In this document: positions 45,821 to 57,959 of the stretch, piece after piece
How positions within the stretch are numbered: the first letter of the stretch is position 1
Layout of the letters: every line of letters starts with the position of its first letter
Assembly (NCBI RefSeq): GCF_003253705.1
Contig: NZ_QKYU01000007.1
Location: 1 to 64,000, forward strand
Source of the DNA: Humitalea rosea
Lineage (GTDB): Bacteria > Pseudomonadota > Alphaproteobacteria > Acetobacterales > Acetobacteraceae
Direction of reading: 5' to 3'
DNA length: 64,000 nucleotides
The notes under the pieces: model-generated
Databases searched by the model: none
Told to the model about the DNA's origin: nothing
Seen by the model: only the letters and a program-made list of their open reading frames with translations
Position numbers and translations under genes: made by a program

Positions 45821-46918
45821 TCAGCCCAGCATCCGCCCGATCACCCGCGCCGTGTAATCCACCACCGGGATGATCCGCCCGTAGTTGATCCGCGTCGGCC
45901 CGATCACCCCGATCGCCCCCAGCACCCGCGGCCGCTCCACCCCCGGTGCGGCGCGGAAGGGGGAGACGACCAGCGACAGCCCGGCGCTGTCGAACAGCCC
46001 GTTCTCGGCGCCGATGAAGATCTGCACGCCGGTGCCGCGCTGCGCCAGCTCCAGCAGGCGCAGCATCGTCTCCTCATTTTCCAGCCGCTCGAACAGCGCC
46101 TCGATCTGCTGCACCTGGGCCAGCCCCTCCAGGTTCCGCAGCAGGCGGGACTGGCCGCGCAGGATCAGCGACCCCGCCGACCCCCCCCCCGCCCAGGTCG
46201 CGAGCCCCGCCGCGATCACCTGTTCGGTCAGCGCGTCGAGCTGGGAGCGATGCGTCTCGATCTCGGTCGCGATGTCCGATTTGGCCTCGTCCAGCGTGCG
46301 GCCGCCGAGGCGGGCATTCAGGAAATTCCCCGCCTGCACCAGCGCCGCCGGCGGCAGCCCGGGGGGGACGTCGATCACCCGGTTCTCGACCTGCCCATCG
46401 GCGGTGACCAGCACCACCAGCGCCCGCCCGGGCGAGAGCCCGACGAATTCGATGTGGCGCACCGGCGCCTCGCCCTTGGGCGCGATGACCAGCCCCGCGG
46501 CGCCGGCCAGGCCCGAGAGCATGGTCCCGGCCTCCGACAGCGTGTCCTGCATCGACCGGCCGGCGGCGGCGCAGCGGGCGGTGATGGCGTCGCGCTCCTC
46601 CTCCGCCAGATCGCCGAATTCCAGCAGCCCATCCACGAACAGCCGCAACCCGCGATCGGTCGGCAGCCGCCCGGCCGAGGTATGCGGCGCGTAGAGCAGC
46701 CCCGCCTCCTCCAGATCCGCCATGGCGTTGCGGATGGTGGCGGGCGAGAGCGCGACCGGCAGGCGGCGGGAGAGGGTGCGCGAGCCGACCGGCACGCCGG
46801 TCTCGACATACAGCTCCACGATCTGGCGCAGGATCGCCCCGGCGCGATGGTCGAGCGGTGTTTGCGGCGATATCGGCAGTGCGCCGATCCGTCCTGCGGT
46901 GGAGAAGGGGATGCCCAT
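45821..46918 (-). CDS. hrcA: heat-inducible transcription repressor HrcA
   Basis: A 365-residue repressor of heat-shock genes via CIRCE operators. The N-terminal winged helix (LDHRAGAILRQIVELYVETG, PVGSRTLSRRL, LSPATIRNAMADLEEAGLL, HTSAGRLPTDRGLRLFVDGLL) is diagnostic. The C-terminal domain has IFIGAENGLF and GVIGPTRINYGRIIPVVDYTA. I saw no CIRCE element in the window, so its targets lie elsewhere. It is often next to grpE or rph; here rph is 1.6 kb away on the same strand with the FAH gene between. Confidence 0.95.
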   Translation of the reverse strand: MGIPFSTAGRIGALPISPQTPLDHRAGAILRQIVELYVETGVPVGSRTLSRRLPVALSPATIRNAMADLEEAGLLYAPHTSAGRLPTDRGLRLFVDGLLEFGDLAEEERDAITARCAAAGRSMQDTLSEAGTMLSGLAGAAGLVIAPKGEAPVRHIEFVGLSPGRALVVLVTADGQVENRVIDVPPGLPPAALVQAGNFLNARLGGRTLDEAKSDIATEIETHRSQLDALTEQVIAAGLATWAGGGSAGSLILRGQSRLLRNLEGLAQVQQIEALFERLENEETMLRLLELAQRGTGVQIFIGAENGLFDSAGLSLVVSPFRAAPGVERPRVLGAIGVIGPTRINYGRIIPVVDYTARVIGRMLG

Positions 46919-46998
46919 GAGCCGGGGGCCGGGACCTGTCGAGTGTGCCAAGGGAACAGAGTTACGAAGCCCCCCCCCGGGGGTCAAGCAGCACGGTG

Positions 46999-47841
46999 TC
47001 AGTTGAGCCGCTGCCGCAGCTCCTCCATCACGCCGCGCACCCGATCCGCTGCCTCGCCGGTGGGCACCAGGCGCAGAAACCGCTCCAGGCTGGTCAGGGC
47101 GGCGCCGATCCGGTCCAGGCGCTGGTTCATCAACCCGGCCTCCCGCCACAGCGCGGCCGAGTCCGGGGCCAGGCGCAGCATGTCCTCGACGCAGGTGACA
47201 GCCCCTTCCATGTCATGGCTCTTGAGGCGGCGGATCTTGATGTTGTTCTGGAGCCGCAGCAGCACCGCGCGGCGCTCCACCGGGGCGACCATGCTGGGGC
47301 GCAGCTCGGCCTTCGGCCCCTCGATCCGCTTCAGCATGGCGCGCAGCGCCGGCGCATCCATCGCGGCCCCGCCGGAGAAGGGGTCGAGCACGGACTGGCC
47401 GCGCACGCCTTCCATGGACAGGAAGAAATGTCCGGGAAAATCCAGCCCATGCGTCGGCCAGCCGGCGGCATCGGCCGCATGCATCCACAGCACCCCGAGC
47501 ACCACCGGCAGGCCCCGCCTGCGCTCGATCACCCGCAGCAGATTGGCGTTGGCGACGTCCTCATAGGTCTCGACATCGCCGTGATAGCCGAAATGCTCAT
47601 GGATCAGGCGGGCCAGCACCACCCGCCGCGCCTCGGCATCGCCTTCGTCGGCGGCGGCGTTCAGGCTCGCGGCCTCGGTCGCGGCACGGGCGATGTCGCT
47701 GAGGTGCAGGGTCGCGGCATGCCAATCCGCGTCCGGGGCATCGAGCCGCGCGAAATGCAGCGCGATGGTCGCCACATCCAGCTCGTCATCCGGCAACTGG
47801 CCGGCGGCATCCAGCGCGGCGCGGGGGTCGGTGTCGCTCAA
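46999..47841 (-). CDS. SirB1-like transglutaminase-fold/TPR protein
   Basis: A 280-residue protein of the SirB1 family. It has the transglutaminase-like domain (ARLIHEHFGYHGDVETYEDVANANLLRV with the ERRRGLPVVLGVLW motif, then GLDFPGHFFL and VLDPFSGG) followed by a C-terminal TPR-like part (LQNNIKIRRLKSHDMEGAVTCVEDML, LAPDSAALWREAG). The biochemical role of the family is not established. The TTG start at 47841 overlaps the HIT-gene stop (TTGA), and no ATG lies close to the conserved region, so coupled translation is likely. Confidence 0.82.
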   Translation of the reverse strand: MSDTDPRAALDAAGQLPDDELDVATIALHFARLDAPDADWHAATLHLSDIARAATEAASLNAAADEGDAEARRVVLARLIHEHFGYHGDVETYEDVANANLLRVIERRRGLPVVLGVLWMHAADAAGWPTHGLDFPGHFFLSMEGVRGQSVLDPFSGGAAMDAPALRAMLKRIEGPKAELRPSMVAPVERRAVLLRLQNNIKIRRLKSHDMEGAVTCVEDMLRLAPDSAALWREAGLMNQRLDRIGAALTSLERFLRLVPTGEAADRVRGVMEELRQRLN

Positions 47842-48218
47842 GCGGGCTGGACCATGCGGCCGAGCCTGCGCCCGCCGAAGAGATGCACATGGAAATGCGG
47901 GACTTCCTGCCCGCCCTGCACGCCCATGTTGGACAGGATGCGATAGCCGGACTCCTCCAGCCCCGCGCCATGCGCGACCTGGCCGACCAGGCGCCAGAAC
48001 CCCGCCTGCTGGGCTTCCGAGGCGGCGGCGGAGAAATCGGCGAAGGAGCACCAGTGCCCCTTCGGGATCACCAGCACATGCACCGGGGCCTGGGGGTTGA
48101 TGTCCTCGAAGGCCAAGGCGTGCTCGGACTCGGCCACGCGCTTGCACGGAACCTCCCCACGCAGGATCCGCGCGAAGATATTGGTGTCGTCATAGGGCGG
48201 CAGGCCGGTGGTGGACAT
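47838..48218 (-). CDS. HIT-family nucleotide hydrolase
   Basis: A 126-residue histidine-triad protein. It has DDTNIFARILRGEVPCKRVAE, EDINPQAPVHVLVIPKGH and the catalytic HIT motif HFHVHLFGGRRLG. Homologues hydrolyse purine phosphoramidates or dinucleotides in the cytoplasm. It heads a two-gene unit with the SirB1-like gene. The start ATG 48218 gives the standard family length. The promoter must lie in the 186 bases before the divergent alkaline phosphatase gene. Confidence 0.92.
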   Translation of the reverse strand: MSTTGLPPYDDTNIFARILRGEVPCKRVAESEHALAFEDINPQAPVHVLVIPKGHWCSFADFSAAASEAQQAGFWRLVGQVAHGAGLEESGYRILSNMGVQGGQEVPHFHVHLFGGRRLGRMVQPA

Positions 48219-48404
48219 GGCGGTGGCTTTCGAAGGGCAAGGCTGCCTTTACCTGCTGAACCCGGTGCAGGAAGGCAAGAGCAGACGCGGCATCCCACGT
48301 CCATATGAACTTTTGGCGGCGGCGGCCCAGGCCGGCGTCGCTGGTTTATGTGTGCCGCGAAAGGGCCGGATCGTTCCGTCGCGGCCCCGAACACGGAGCC
48401 GGAC

Positions 48405-50150
48405 ATGCGTCGATCCAACCTCATCCAGGCCTTCCTGCCGCTCGCCGTGCTGTGGTCGCTGCCCGCGGGGGCACAGACGATCTACCCCATCAACCGCGCC
48501 GAAATCCTGGCCGGCGCCCATTTCGACCTGAAGGTGGAGTTCCCCGGCGTCGTGGCGACCGACCGGCTGCGTGTGACCGTCAATGGCCGCCCCGCCGCCG
48601 ATGTCTTCGGCCGGGCGCCGGATTACATCGAGCGTGAGGACGGCCAGGCCGCCTCCTCGGTCATGCTGCGCGATGCGGCGCTGACCGCGCCCGGCGTCTA
48701 TACCGTGGCCGCGAGCGATGGCGAGCACAGCGCCTCGGTCACCTGGGAGGTCTATGCCGCGCCCACCGCGCGCCGCGCGCGCAATGTCATCCTCTTCGTC
48801 GGCGACGGCATGGCGGTGGCGAATGTGACGGCGGCCCGCATCCTCTCGCGCGGGATCGAGCAGGGCCGCTACCGCGGCACGCTCGCGATGGACACGCTGC
48901 CGCAGATGGCGATGGTCGGCACCTCCGGCAGCGATTCGATCATCACCGACAGCGCCAATGCCGCCCATGCCTACAACACCGGGCACAAATCGGCGGTGAA
49001 CGCGCTTGGCGTCTATGCCTCCCGCGCGCGGGACAGCCTCGCGCATCCGCGGGTCGAAACCCTCGGCAGCATCGTGCAGCGCGACCTCGGCATGGCGGTC
49101 GGCATCGTCACCAATACCGAGATCCAGGACGCGACCCCGGCCGCGGTCTTCGCCCATACCCGCCGCCGCGCCGACTACCTGCCGATCACCGACCAGATGC
49201 TGGAAAGCGGTGCCTCGGTGATCCTGGGCGGTGGCTCGGCCTCCTTCCTGCCGCAGGGCACGCCGGGCTCGCGCCGCCGCGACGGGCGCAACATGATCGA
49301 TGCCTTCCGCCAGCAGGGCTATGCCTTCGCCGATGCCGGCGAGAGCCTGGCCAGCGTCGCCGCCGATCCCAACACCACCAAGCTGCTCGGGCTGTTCAAC
49401 CTCGGCAACATGGATACGGCGCTCGACCGCTTCTACCTGCGCCAGGGCACGGTCTCGCGCTTCCCGAACCAGCCCGACCTGACCGAGCAGACCCGTGCCG
49501 CGCTGCAGGTGCTGTCGCGCAACCCGGCCGGCTTCTTCCTGATGGTCGAGAGCGGGCTGATCGACAAGGCGAACCATCCGCTCGACTTCGAGCGTTCGGT
49601 CTATGACACCATCCTGCTCGACAATTCGCTGAAGGTCGCGCTCGACTGGGCCGGCAACCGCAACGACACCATGATCATCGTGGTGCCCGACCATACCCAG
49701 GGCATCGGCATCTACGGCGTCGTGGATGACAGCCGCCCGGGCGAGATGCGTGACCGCGTCGGCACCTATGCCGAGGCCGGCTTCCCGAACTACCCCGCGG
49801 CCGATGCGCGCGGCTACCCGCCGAGCGTCGATGTCTCCCGCCGCCTGACCGCGGGCTACGCGGCCTTCCCGGACTACTACGAGACCTTCCGCCCGCATCT
49901 GGAAGGCCAGAACGTCCCGGCCGTGCAGCAGGGCTCGGGTGGGCCCTATGTCGCCAACCCGATCTACCGCGACCAGCCCGGCGCCATGCTGCGCCTCGGC
50001 AACCTGCCGCGGGACGCGAGCACCGGCGTGCATACCGTCGATGACGGCGTGCTGCGGGCGACCGGCCCGGGGTCGGAGCGGTTCCATGGCTTCATCGACA
50101 ACACCCTGGTGTTCCGCGCCATGGCCGAGGCCCTCGGGCTTGGCCGCTAG
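48405..50150 (+). CDS. secreted alkaline phosphatase
   Basis: A 581-residue periplasmic phosphomonoesterase. A signal peptide (MRRSNLIQAFLPLAVLWSLP, cleavage near GAQ) precedes an N-terminal beta domain of about 100 residues. The catalytic domain follows: VILFVGDGMAVANVTAARIL (metal Asp about 134) and TDSANAAHAYNTGHKSAVN with the nucleophilic Ser183. Metal ligands continue in MVESGLIDKANHPLDFE and VPDHTQG, and in a late His (STGVHTVDDG). This fits the PhoA superfamily with an added N-terminal domain. GGAG precedes ATG 48405. Its last bases overlap the next gene. I saw no Pho box. Confidence 0.9.
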   Translation: MRRSNLIQAFLPLAVLWSLPAGAQTIYPINRAEILAGAHFDLKVEFPGVVATDRLRVTVNGRPAADVFGRAPDYIEREDGQAASSVMLRDAALTAPGVYTVAASDGEHSASVTWEVYAAPTARRARNVILFVGDGMAVANVTAARILSRGIEQGRYRGTLAMDTLPQMAMVGTSGSDSIITDSANAAHAYNTGHKSAVNALGVYASRARDSLAHPRVETLGSIVQRDLGMAVGIVTNTEIQDATPAAVFAHTRRRADYLPITDQMLESGASVILGGGSASFLPQGTPGSRRRDGRNMIDAFRQQGYAFADAGESLASVAADPNTTKLLGLFNLGNMDTALDRFYLRQGTVSRFPNQPDLTEQTRAALQVLSRNPAGFFLMVESGLIDKANHPLDFERSVYDTILLDNSLKVALDWAGNRNDTMIIVVPDHTQGIGIYGVVDDSRPGEMRDRVGTYAEAGFPNYPAADARGYPPSVDVSRRLTAGYAAFPDYYETFRPHLEGQNVPAVQQGSGGPYVANPIYRDQPGAMLRLGNLPRDASTGVHTVDDGVLRATGPGSERFHGFIDNTLVFRAMAEALGLGR

Positions 50151-50595
50151 GCGCCACACCACGACGCGGCGGCCGGTCCTGGCCGCCGCGGCTGCTTTTC
50201 TGCTGCCGCCGAACCCGGTGGCGGCAGCGGAGCGGCTTGCCTTCGACGACCTCTACAGCGGCTGGTCGGTCATGGGCGCGAGTTTCTCGCCCAGGCTGCT
50301 GGCGCTGGTGGGGCAGGAGGCCGCCTTGCGCGGCTACATGGCCCCGCCGCTGAAGGCGGAGGCCGATTTCTTCGTGCTGGCGCGGGAGCCGATGGCGCTC
50401 TGCCCCTTCTGTTCCAGCGATGCCGACTGGCCCGTGGATATCGTCGTCGTCTACCTCCGCCGCCAGGCGCAGCCGACCGACCCCGGCACGCGGATCGAGG
50501 TGGTGGGACGGGTCGAGACCGGCTCCTGGACCGATCCTGACTCCGGCTTCGTCAGCCAGATCCGGCTGCGCGACGCGCGGTTCCGACCCCTTTAG
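50140..50595 (+). CDS. small exported protein, DUF3299-like
   Basis: About 151 residues. A signal peptide (RRPVLAAAAAFLLPPNPVAAAE) is followed by LRGYMAPPLKAEADFFVLAREPMALCPFCSSDADWPVDIVVVYL. This resembles DUF3299-type OB-fold proteins (G-Y-M-x-P-L, a Cys-x-x-C and a final I-V-V-V strand) that occur with metal-related ABC exporters. The assignment is by pattern only. The start is probably TTG 50140, overlapping the phosphatase stop by 11 bases; no other start fits the signal peptide. The next gene begins 2 bases after its stop, so it belongs with the ABC transporter. Confidence 0.65.
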   Translation: MAARRHTTTRRPVLAAAAAFLLPPNPVAAAERLAFDDLYSGWSVMGASFSPRLLALVGQEAALRGYMAPPLKAEADFFVLAREPMALCPFCSSDADWPVDIVVVYLRRQAQPTDPGTRIEVVGRVETGSWTDPDSGFVSQIRLRDARFRPL

Positions 50596-50597
50596 GC

Positions 50598-51278
50598 ATG
50601 CTGCCGCTGCAACTGGATGGCGTCAGCATCGCCTTCCCCAATCCGCCGGGGCCGCCGCGCATCATCCTGCGCGCCACCGACCTCGTGCTGCCGGCCGGCG
50701 CCATGGTGGGGCTGGAGGGGCCGTCGGGGGCGGGCAAGACCTCGCTGCTGCATGCGCTGGCGGGGCTGGAGCCGGTGGCCGCCGGCAGCATCCGCTGGGG
50801 GGGCGAGAACATCGCCGAACTGGATGGCGCCGCCCGCGCCCACTGGCGCCGCCGCCACACCGGGCTGGTGTTCCAGGACTTCCATCTGATCGAGGGGCTG
50901 TCGGTGCTGGACAATGTCCTGCTGCCGGTCTGGTTCGACATGTTCCGCACCCCGCGCGCGTTGCGGGACCGGGCCAAGGCGCTGTTGGTCGGCATGGGCC
51001 TGCCGATGCCGCTGCCGCCGCTCGCGGTGCTGAGCCGTGGTGAGCGGCAGCGCGTGGCGCTGGCCCGCGCCGTGCTGCGCCAGCCGCCGCTGCTGCTGGC
51101 CGATGAGCCGACCGCGAGCCTGGATGCCGAGGCGGCCGGCAGGATCGGCAGCTTGCTGGTGGATATGGCCGCGAATTCGGGGGCCACGCTGATCGTCGCG
51201 AGCCACGATCCGCATCTGCTGGCCCGGCTGCCGATCCGGCTGCGTATCGCCGAGACGCGATTGGAGCGTCTGGCGTGA
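50598..51278 (+). CDS. ABC transporter ATPase (LolD/MacB-like)
   Basis: A 226-residue ATPase with Walker A EGPSGAGKTSLLHALAG, Q-loop GLVFQDFHLIEGLSVLDN, signature LSRGERQRVALARAVL (second position Arg instead of Gly), Walker B LLLADEPTASLD and switch IVASHDPHLL. It is typical of type VII ABC systems that work from the periplasmic side. Its stop overlaps the permease start by four bases. Confidence 0.9.
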   Translation: MLPLQLDGVSIAFPNPPGPPRIILRATDLVLPAGAMVGLEGPSGAGKTSLLHALAGLEPVAAGSIRWGGENIAELDGAARAHWRRRHTGLVFQDFHLIEGLSVLDNVLLPVWFDMFRTPRALRDRAKALLVGMGLPMPLPPLAVLSRGERQRVALARAVLRQPPLLLADEPTASLDAEAAGRIGSLLVDMAANSGATLIVASHDPHLLARLPIRLRIAETRLERLA

Positions 51279-52492
51279 ACCCGTTTCCCCTGGCCCTGGC
51301 CGGGCTGCGCCACCGGCGCGGCACCGCGCTGGCGCTGGCCTTGCTGGTGGCGCTGGGGGTGGCGCTCGGCGTTGGCGTCGGCGCGCTGGAACGCAGCCTG
51401 CGCCAGGGCGCGGCGCGGGCGGCGGATGCCTTTCCGCTGATCGTCGGCGCGCCGGGCAGCCCGACGCAGCTGGTGCTCACCGCCGTCTATCTGCAGCCCG
51501 ATACCGTGACCCTGGTGCCCGGCGGCGTGCTGACCCGGCTGGCGGCGGATGCCCAGGCCGCCTGGGTCTCCCCCATCGGCTTTGGCGATCGCTGGCGGGA
51601 CAAGCCGGTGGTGGGCGTCGCGCCGGAGTTCGTCACCTTGGGCGGCCGCCGCGCATTGGCCGAGGGCCGCGTCTTCGCCGCCGAGAACGAGGCGGTGATC
51701 GGCACCGCCGTGCCCTTGGCCATGGGGGATCAGCTCATCCCCGCCCATGGCCTGGCCCATGCCGGCGCCGATGAGGATGACGCGGACACCCATCACCACG
51801 GCGATTCCCCCTACACCGTGGTCGGCCGCCTGCCGCCCAGCGGCACCCCCTGGGACCACGCGATCCTGGTGCCGATCGAGCGGGTCTGGGAGATCCATGG
51901 CCTCGGCAATGGCCATGCCGAGGGGGCGGAGCGCATCGGCCCGCCCTGGGAGGCGGCGCAAGGCATCCCCGCCGTGGTGGTGCAGCCGCGCGATTTCCCC
52001 GGCGCCTATGCGCTGCGGGCGCGGTATCGCGATGCGCAGTCCAATGCCGTGTTTCCGGCCGAGGTGCTGGTGTCGCTGTTCCGGCTGATGGGGGATGTGC
52101 AGGCGGTGCTGTCGGCCATGGCGATGGCCTCGGCCGTGCTGGTGCTGGCGGCGGTGTTCCTGGCGTTTTCCGGGCTGGTCGCGGCGCGGTCGCGGGATTT
52201 TGCCGTGCTGCGGGCCTTGGGCGCACCGTGGCGGTTCGTGCTGGCCGCGGTCTGGCTGGAGCTGGCGCTGGTGCTGCTGGGCGGGGTGGCGGTGGGGCTG
52301 GGTTTTGGCTGGCTGGGCGGGTGGATGGCGGCCGATGCGCTCGGCCGCCATGCGCGGGTGGCGGTGACGGTGGCCCCGGGTTGGGACGAGGTGCTGCTCG
52401 CCCTGGCCGTGCTGGTGGCGGGGATGCTGGGGGCCTTGCTGCCGGCGCTGGTGGTGTGGCGCCGGCCGCCCGGGGAAGCGCTGAAGCGCTAA
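51275..52492 (+). CDS. FtsX-like ABC permease with His-rich periplasmic loop
   Basis: A 405-residue MacB/FtsX-type permease. One N-terminal helix (about 12-34) precedes a large periplasmic domain (about 40-270), and three helices lie at the C terminus (about 285-395) with LVAARSRDFAVLRALGAP. The periplasmic domain contains an acidic/His-rich loop, HAGADEDDADTHHHGD (about 163-178), that looks suited to bind zinc or another metal. With the preceding DUF3299-like protein this recalls zinc-responsive ABC loci. Function in metal handling is inference. It ends at a terminator shared with thiC. Confidence 0.85.
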   Translation: MNPFPLALAGLRHRRGTALALALLVALGVALGVGVGALERSLRQGAARAADAFPLIVGAPGSPTQLVLTAVYLQPDTVTLVPGGVLTRLAADAQAAWVSPIGFGDRWRDKPVVGVAPEFVTLGGRRALAEGRVFAAENEAVIGTAVPLAMGDQLIPAHGLAHAGADEDDADTHHHGDSPYTVVGRLPPSGTPWDHAILVPIERVWEIHGLGNGHAEGAERIGPPWEAAQGIPAVVVQPRDFPGAYALRARYRDAQSNAVFPAEVLVSLFRLMGDVQAVLSAMAMASAVLVLAAVFLAFSGLVAARSRDFAVLRALGAPWRFVLAAVWLELALVLLGGVAVGLGFGWLGGWMAADALGRHARVAVTVAPGWDEVLLALAVLVAGMLGALLPALVVWRRPPGEALKR

Positions 52493-52501
52493 GGGGAAGT
52501 G

Positions 52502-52554
52502 CAGAAACACCTTGTTTCTGCTGGGGTGCTCGAGGGGCGACGCCCCTCGATTTT

Positions 52555-52556
<2 letters not shown>
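52502..52556. terminator. convergent terminator between ABC permease and thiC
   Basis: A first hairpin CAGAAAC (52502-52508) / GTTTCTG (52514-52520) is followed by a stronger one, CGAGGGG (52531-52537) / CCCCTCG (52543-52549), then A and T6 (52551-52556). The T-run runs into the thiC stop codon. It is a clear intrinsic terminator for the plus strand. Confidence 0.85.
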
Positions 52557-55980
<3,424 letters not shown>

Positions 55981-55984
<4 letters not shown>

Positions 55985-57012
55985 GGCGGGGACCCCGCGA
56001 CATAGCCGAAGAAATTGCCGCAGAAGGTGTCGGCATTCATGGCCCCCGTCTTCGGCACCGGGATCATCTGCGCCCAGGTCCAGAAGGTCGCGGCCAGCGT
56101 GCCATGGGCGAGGCCGCCGCTGGCATGCAGCACGATCCAATGGTCCGGCACCGAGTAGAAATGGGAGACCTTCTCCTGCCCATCCACGATCCGCGAATTG
56201 ACGAAGATGCAGACCCGCTGGCCCTGCCGCAGCAGCCGCACCGCCTGGTCGAAATCCTCGGGGTCCTTCGAGAACCAGACGTTGGTCTCGTTGGTGACGG
56301 AGGTATAGCCGAGCCCCTCCATCCAGCCCGCGAGGTTGTTCGGCAAGGTGATGCCGCCGAACGCATCGGAGGGATCATCGTAGTTGAACATCAGGTTTTC
56401 CGAGTCCCGCAGGCTGGCGGTGGCGATCCAATCCACCGGCGCGATCCCCTTGGGCTTGAAGCTGCGGCAGCTTTCCCCCGGCTTCACCTTGGTCTTGCCG
56501 AGCATCGCCGCCCCCGTCTCGTAGAGGTCGATGACGTAGCGGACATAGGTGTCGGGATCGTCGAGCAGCAGATTGTAGCAGAGCGAGGAGGGACCGCAGA
56601 GGCTGGTGCTGCCCTGGTCGATCCCCTCCGGCTTCTTCACCCGCTCCCGCAGCCCGGCCACGACCTCGGCGCGGGTGATGTTGATGAAGGCGCCGCCGCC
56701 CTTGCCCTTCTCGAAGGCATCGATCAGCAGCACCGATTGCCGCGGCTTGGAGGGCGGCTGCGGCGGGGCGAACTGGGTGCTGGAGGCCGAGGCGGCGGAG
56801 ACCGTCAGCCGGCCGCGCCGCACCTCGAACTTCAGGCAGTCGAGCAGCGTGGCGTCATCGACGAAGCCGCAGCCCGGCATCATGCCGAGCGCCACCCGCC
56901 TGCAATCGGCGCGCGTCCAGGGGTCGCGCCAGGCGCGGTCCAGCAGATCGTCGCTTTCCGCGCCCGGCATGGCGCCGATGGGGCCGAGAGCGGGGCGGAG
57001 CATGATTTCCAT
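55981..57012 (-). CDS. unrecognised protein with CGP-type cysteine-protease-like motif
   Basis: A 343-residue protein of no family I can name. STSLCGPSSLCYNLLL (about 150-165) and SVPDHWIVLHAS (about 300) look like the Cys and His regions of papain/C39-like folds, and CIFVNSRI lies between. The N-terminal 100 residues are Arg/Ala/Pro-rich. There is no signal peptide. It is upstream of and overlapping the FAD-oxidoreductase gene, and divergent from a DUF2272 lipoprotein gene. Possible roles are a cell-wall or effector-like peptidase, or a peptide-modifying partner of the flavoenzyme; neither is established. ATG 57012 is chosen over an ATG at 57048 because the upstream 12 residues are shared only as GC-rich filler. 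Confidence 0.6.
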
Positions 57013-57113
57013 GACCCCGAGCCTCCCGCCACCGGGGCGCTGGGGCAAGGGGGATGTGCATCACGAGCCGCTGTGGATATCGCCCCGGCCGGCTGGGGGG
57101 TAGGCTGGCCAGG

Positions 57114-57959
57114 ATGCTTCGCCCCCTTTGCCTGCTCCTGCTGCTCGCCGGCTGTGCCGTGCCGGTCGCCCCGCCGCCCCCCCCGCTGCCTTATCCGCCG
57201 AGCGTGCGGCTGCGGCTGCTCGACATCGCGCTCGGCGAATGGCGGGAATGGGGGGCGATGGAGGCGGATGACAGCCACCCCACCCCGCCGCCGCGCGGCG
57301 AGGCCCTGGCCGAGAACTTCCCCCGGCTGGTCGCCTATTGGCGCTCTGTGCCGGATGACGAGGGGGCGGTCGCGCAGAACCGCACGATCTATGCCCGCGA
57401 CCCGGCCAATCCCCCGGGCGGGCTCTGGGCCGAGCCCGCCTGGTCGGCGGCCTTCATCTCCTATCTGATGGTCCGGGCCGGGGTGGACCGGCGGGAATTC
57501 CCGCCCGATGCCTCCCATGTCGCCTATCTGGATGCGCTGACGGCCACGGCCGCGGCCTGGCCGGCGCAGGCGCCCTTCCTGCCGGTCTCGCCCCTGGTCG
57601 CGGTGCCGGTGCCGGGCGATCTGGTCTGCGTGGATCGCAGCCGGGTGCCGCTGACCGATTGGAGCCAGCGCCAGGGCGAGCTGAGGCAGTTCCGCCCCAC
57701 CCATTGCGATCTGGTGGTGTCCTCCGGACCCGGCGCGGTGGAGGCGATCGGCGGCAATGTCGGCGATGCCGTGCTACGGACCCGCTATGGGACCGATGGC
57801 CTGGGGCGGCTGCTGCCGCGCCGGCCAGGGCGGGCGCCCTGGCTGGTGGTGATGCGGAACCGCCTCGGGCTGCTGCCGCCTTTCGGCGGGGAGGTCAGCG
57901 CCCGGGTTTTCACCGACCCGTCAGGATACGCTCGACCAATTGCCCGGCCGTCGGGATGA
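57114..57959 (+). CDS. DUF2272-family lipoprotein (NlpC/P60-like)
   Basis: A 281-residue lipoprotein. The signal MLRPLCLLLLLAGC ends in a lipobox with Cys14, followed by a Pro-rich linker. The DUF2272 domain has AEPAWSAAFISYLMVRAGV, a DASHVAYLDAL helix and a C-terminal PTHCDLVVSSGPGAVEAIGGNV. The family is related to NlpC/P60 hydrolases, so a peptidoglycan role is likely, with Ser or Ala at the usual Cys position needing checking. Its last 50 bases overlap the end of the convergent nitronate-monooxygenase-like gene. The ATG at 57114 is the only start giving a proper lipoprotein signal. Confidence 0.83.
   Translation: MLRPLCLLLLLAGCAVPVAPPPPPLPYPPSVRLRLLDIALGEWREWGAMEADDSHPTPPPRGEALAENFPRLVAYWRSVPDDEGAVAQNRTIYARDPANPPGGLWAEPAWSAAFISYLMVRAGVDRREFPPDASHVAYLDALTATAAAWPAQAPFLPVSPLVAVPVPGDLVCVDRSRVPLTDWSQRQGELRQFRPTHCDLVVSSGPGAVEAIGGNVGDAVLRTRYGTDGLGRLLPRRPGRAPWLVVMRNRLGLLPPFGGEVSARVFTDPSGYARPIARPSG

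Noticed and set aside
45223-45873. Open frames through the 15-bp repeat that would encode a GLPRA or SPRQS pentapeptide repeat
   Set aside because: The repeat length keeps every frame open, so this is expected. There is no start signal and no conserved flanking domain.
46919-46998. A CIRCE element near hrcA
   Set aside because: I looked for the TTAGCACTC/GAGTGCTAA inverted repeat around hrcA and did not find it.
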